Positions 3,815 through 5,343 of a DNA stretch of 5,343 bases are shown one piece after another. The notes under the pieces were generated by a model. The model saw only the letters and a list, made by a program, of their open reading frames with translations. It was not told the DNA's origin and made no database searches. The DNA lies in assembly GCA_019314005.1 (NCBI GenBank), contig JAFDAE010000164.1, forward strand, positions 1 to 5,343, written 5' to 3'. The position numbers and the translations under genes were made by a program. Every line of letters begins with the position of its first letter. Within the stretch, counting starts at the first letter, position 1. Source of the stretch: Deltaproteobacteria bacterium. GTDB lineage: Bacteria; Desulfobacterota; Desulfobacteria; C00003060; C00003106.

Positions 3815-5343
3815 TCACGGCTCTTGAGAGTAAGTCAGCGCGAAGATGGAATCGGTCAGCCATCTACGGAAAGAGTTGTTGTCGCTGAACTGTTTGAAAA
3901 GCTGGGTGTCGTCTTTCAACAGGGCGGTCATTACACGCACCAGGGCTTTGTCGTGTTCTATCCGGGCGTTTTGCTTGTCCGAGTTTTGCATTGCGTTCTG
4001 ATAAGCAACATCTGCAGCCACCCTGGCCGGGATTTCCTCGGTAATCAGCCTGTGTACCCGGTCGCCATCAGTCCAGGGGATGCTGCCAAACTGGTCGTTG
4101 AAAGTTTTGAGGATATTGCTGAGCCGGTCGAGCTCTGGTTCAGGTTTTAACCCACCGCCTACGGTCGGTACTGGCTCTATCTCGGCATCGGAGTCCGGAA
4201 GCTGGATATTCACAACAGCCTGCTTTTCTACCCGATAGCTGTCCATGTCTATCGCTTCGAGGATACCTTTTGAAAGGTCTTCCTCCCTTGGAGCAGGTAG
4301 TTTGGGTACCAGGAAGTTGAGGAAGATCGAGAGCTTTTCCCAATCAGCATTGGTGTATGGCAGGATAGAAGCGAGGAAGCCGTAGGTACGGTTGAAAGCC
4401 TTGGCTTTGCCTTTGAAGTCCACCTGTCCGTCTTCGTCAAGCTCTTTATAAGTGGCAACGCAGACGTCGAGAATCGGATCGAGTTTGTCTCTATCGGCTC
4501 CTTCGAGGTAAAGCTCAACGAACTGTTCTATCTGCTCCGGCGCATAGACCTGATAGCCGTCGAGGTCGGACTTCAGGTCGTGCAGTTTGTTGGGGTCGGT
4601 CTCATCGCTCAGTATCGTTGTGCGGTAGTAATCAGCAAAAGCAGCCTGGATGGTGTCGGTGTCGTTCATGAAGTCAAGCACAAAAACGTCGTGCTTCTTC
4701 GGACGTGCCCGGTTGAGCCTTGAGAGCGTCTGCACGGCCTTGACCCCGGCCAGAACCTTATCCACGTACATGGTGTGCAGGAGCGGCTCATCGTAGCCGG
4801 TCTGGAACTTGTCGGCGCAAATGAGGAAGCGGTAAGGGTCTTCCTGGATCTTGTCTTCAATCTTGCTTGATGGAAAACCGTTCAGAGAGGCTTCTGTAAC
4901 CTTTACTCCACCGTATTCGTGCTCCCCCGAAAAAGCGACAATCGCCTGGTAGGGGCTCTTTCTTTCGATCAGGTAGCTCCGGACAGCGTGATAATACTGG
5001 ATGGCACGTTCGATGCCGTTTGTGACCACCATCGCCCGGGCCTGTCCCCCGACCTTGTTGAGTGCGATCACCTGTTCGTGGAAGTGGTCTACCATGATCT
5101 CGGCCTTGAGCCGGATAGCGTGATCGTGACCCTCAACGTACTTGCGAAGCTTCTTCTTTGCCTTTTTGGTATCGAATTCCGGGTCGCTCTCCACCATCTT
5201 GACAAGTTTGTAGTAACTGTTTACAGGCGTGTAGTACCTGAGCACGTCCAGTATGAAAGTCTCCTGGCTCGCCTCCTTCATGGTGTCACTGTGGAACGGA
5301 CGGTGCTTTATTTTGTCCTCGTCCTTGTACGGCTCTCCGAAAA
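3815..5343 (-). CDS. hsdR: Type I restriction enzyme R subunit (HsdR), C-terminal half
   Basis: Motor and cleavage subunit of a type I restriction-modification complex, which with HsdM and HsdS translocates DNA with ATP and cuts unmodified DNA. The frame stays open to the right edge, giving 508 codons; the first visible residues, FGEPYKDEDKIKHRPFHSDT, are typical HsdR sequence, so the ATG at 5281 is internal. Motor domain 2 shows ARAMVVTN (about 101-108), ADKFQTGYDEPLL (176-188, helicase motif V) and QTLSRLNRARPKK (204-216, motif VI with its arginines). These are followed by VFVLDFMND and the helical C-terminal region, ending in WLTDSIFALTYSQEP. HsdR proteins are usually near 1000 residues, so the PD-(D/E)xK nuclease and Walker A/B motor domain 1 should lie right of the window. 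No frameshift or stop is seen, and the C-terminus looks complete. No hsdM or hsdS follows it within the window, so partners, if present, are upstream. Confidence 0.95.
   Translation of the reverse strand, partial: FGEPYKDEDKIKHRPFHSDTMKEASQETFILDVLRYYTPVNSYYKLVKMVESDPEFDTKKAKKKLRKYVEGHDHAIRLKAEIMVDHFHEQVIALNKVGGQARAMVVTNGIERAIQYYHAVRSYLIERKSPYQAIVAFSGEHEYGGVKVTEASLNGFPSSKIEDKIQEDPYRFLICADKFQTGYDEPLLHTMYVDKVLAGVKAVQTLSRLNRARPKKHDVFVLDFMNDTDTIQAAFADYYRTTILSDETDPNKLHDLKSDLDGYQVYAPEQIEQFVELYLEGADRDKLDPILDVCVATYKELDEDGQVDFKGKAKAFNRTYGFLASILPYTNADWEKLSIFLNFLVPKLPAPREEDLSKGILEAIDMDSYRVEKQAVVNIQLPDSDAEIEPVPTVGGGLKPEPELDRLSNILKTFNDQFGSIPWTDGDRVHRLITEEIPARVAADVAYQNAMQNSDKQNARIEHDKALVRVMTALLKDDTQLFKQFSDNNSFRRWLTDSIFALTYSQEP

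Noticed and set aside
3628..4150. Two plus-strand frames (86 and 133 codons)
   Set aside because: They are mostly antisense to hsdR, and their non-overlapping parts run through the palindrome region without family signatures.
4140..4860. Three further minus-strand frames within hsdR
   Set aside because: They are out-of-frame shadows of hsdR with Ser/Arg-rich, family-less translations.

Overview
The window looks like an accessory region of a methanogenic archaeon, most likely of the Methanosarcina type. That is an inference from the stacked, closely related group II introns, the absence of clear Shine-Dalgarno sites and the archaeal look of the carboxymuconolactone decarboxylase (CMD) family protein. 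The sequence alone does not prove the genus.

Left part (1-2520): three group II intron layers sit inside one another. The outermost is an old intron ('intron 0'), seen only as the 3' part of its reverse transcriptase (RT) gene (about 2209-2520), which starts just after the YADD active-site codons. Into those codons a second intron ('intron 1') had inserted; only its ends are visible, the 3' strand of domain V (1-22) and domain VI (2170 to 2208/2209). Exactly between domains V and VI of intron 1 lies a third, complete intron ('intron 2', 23-2169). It has a GUGUG 5' end, a 501-residue RT/maturase (564-2069), a textbook 34-nt domain V, and a domain VI with a bulged A seven bases from its end. 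Exon-binding sequences in its domain I pair with the domain V strand of intron 1, which fixes the boundary and shows that a ribozyme core served as target.

Middle part (2517-3814): a convergent small CMD-family gene lacking the usual CxxC is followed by about 900 bp without an intact gene. It holds a remnant of a DUF4326-type gene and seven copies of a 25-nt palindrome family. Five copies share ATTGTC outer ends and a CA(C/G)TG centre, while the four base pairs between change together on both arms.

Right part (3815-5343, minus strand): the C-terminal half of a type I restriction enzyme R subunit (HsdR), with the end of motor domain 2 and the helical C-terminus. It runs off the right edge, so the rest of the hsd locus presumably lies outside. 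The overall picture is a restriction locus bordered by decayed genes, small palindromic repeats and nested retroelements.
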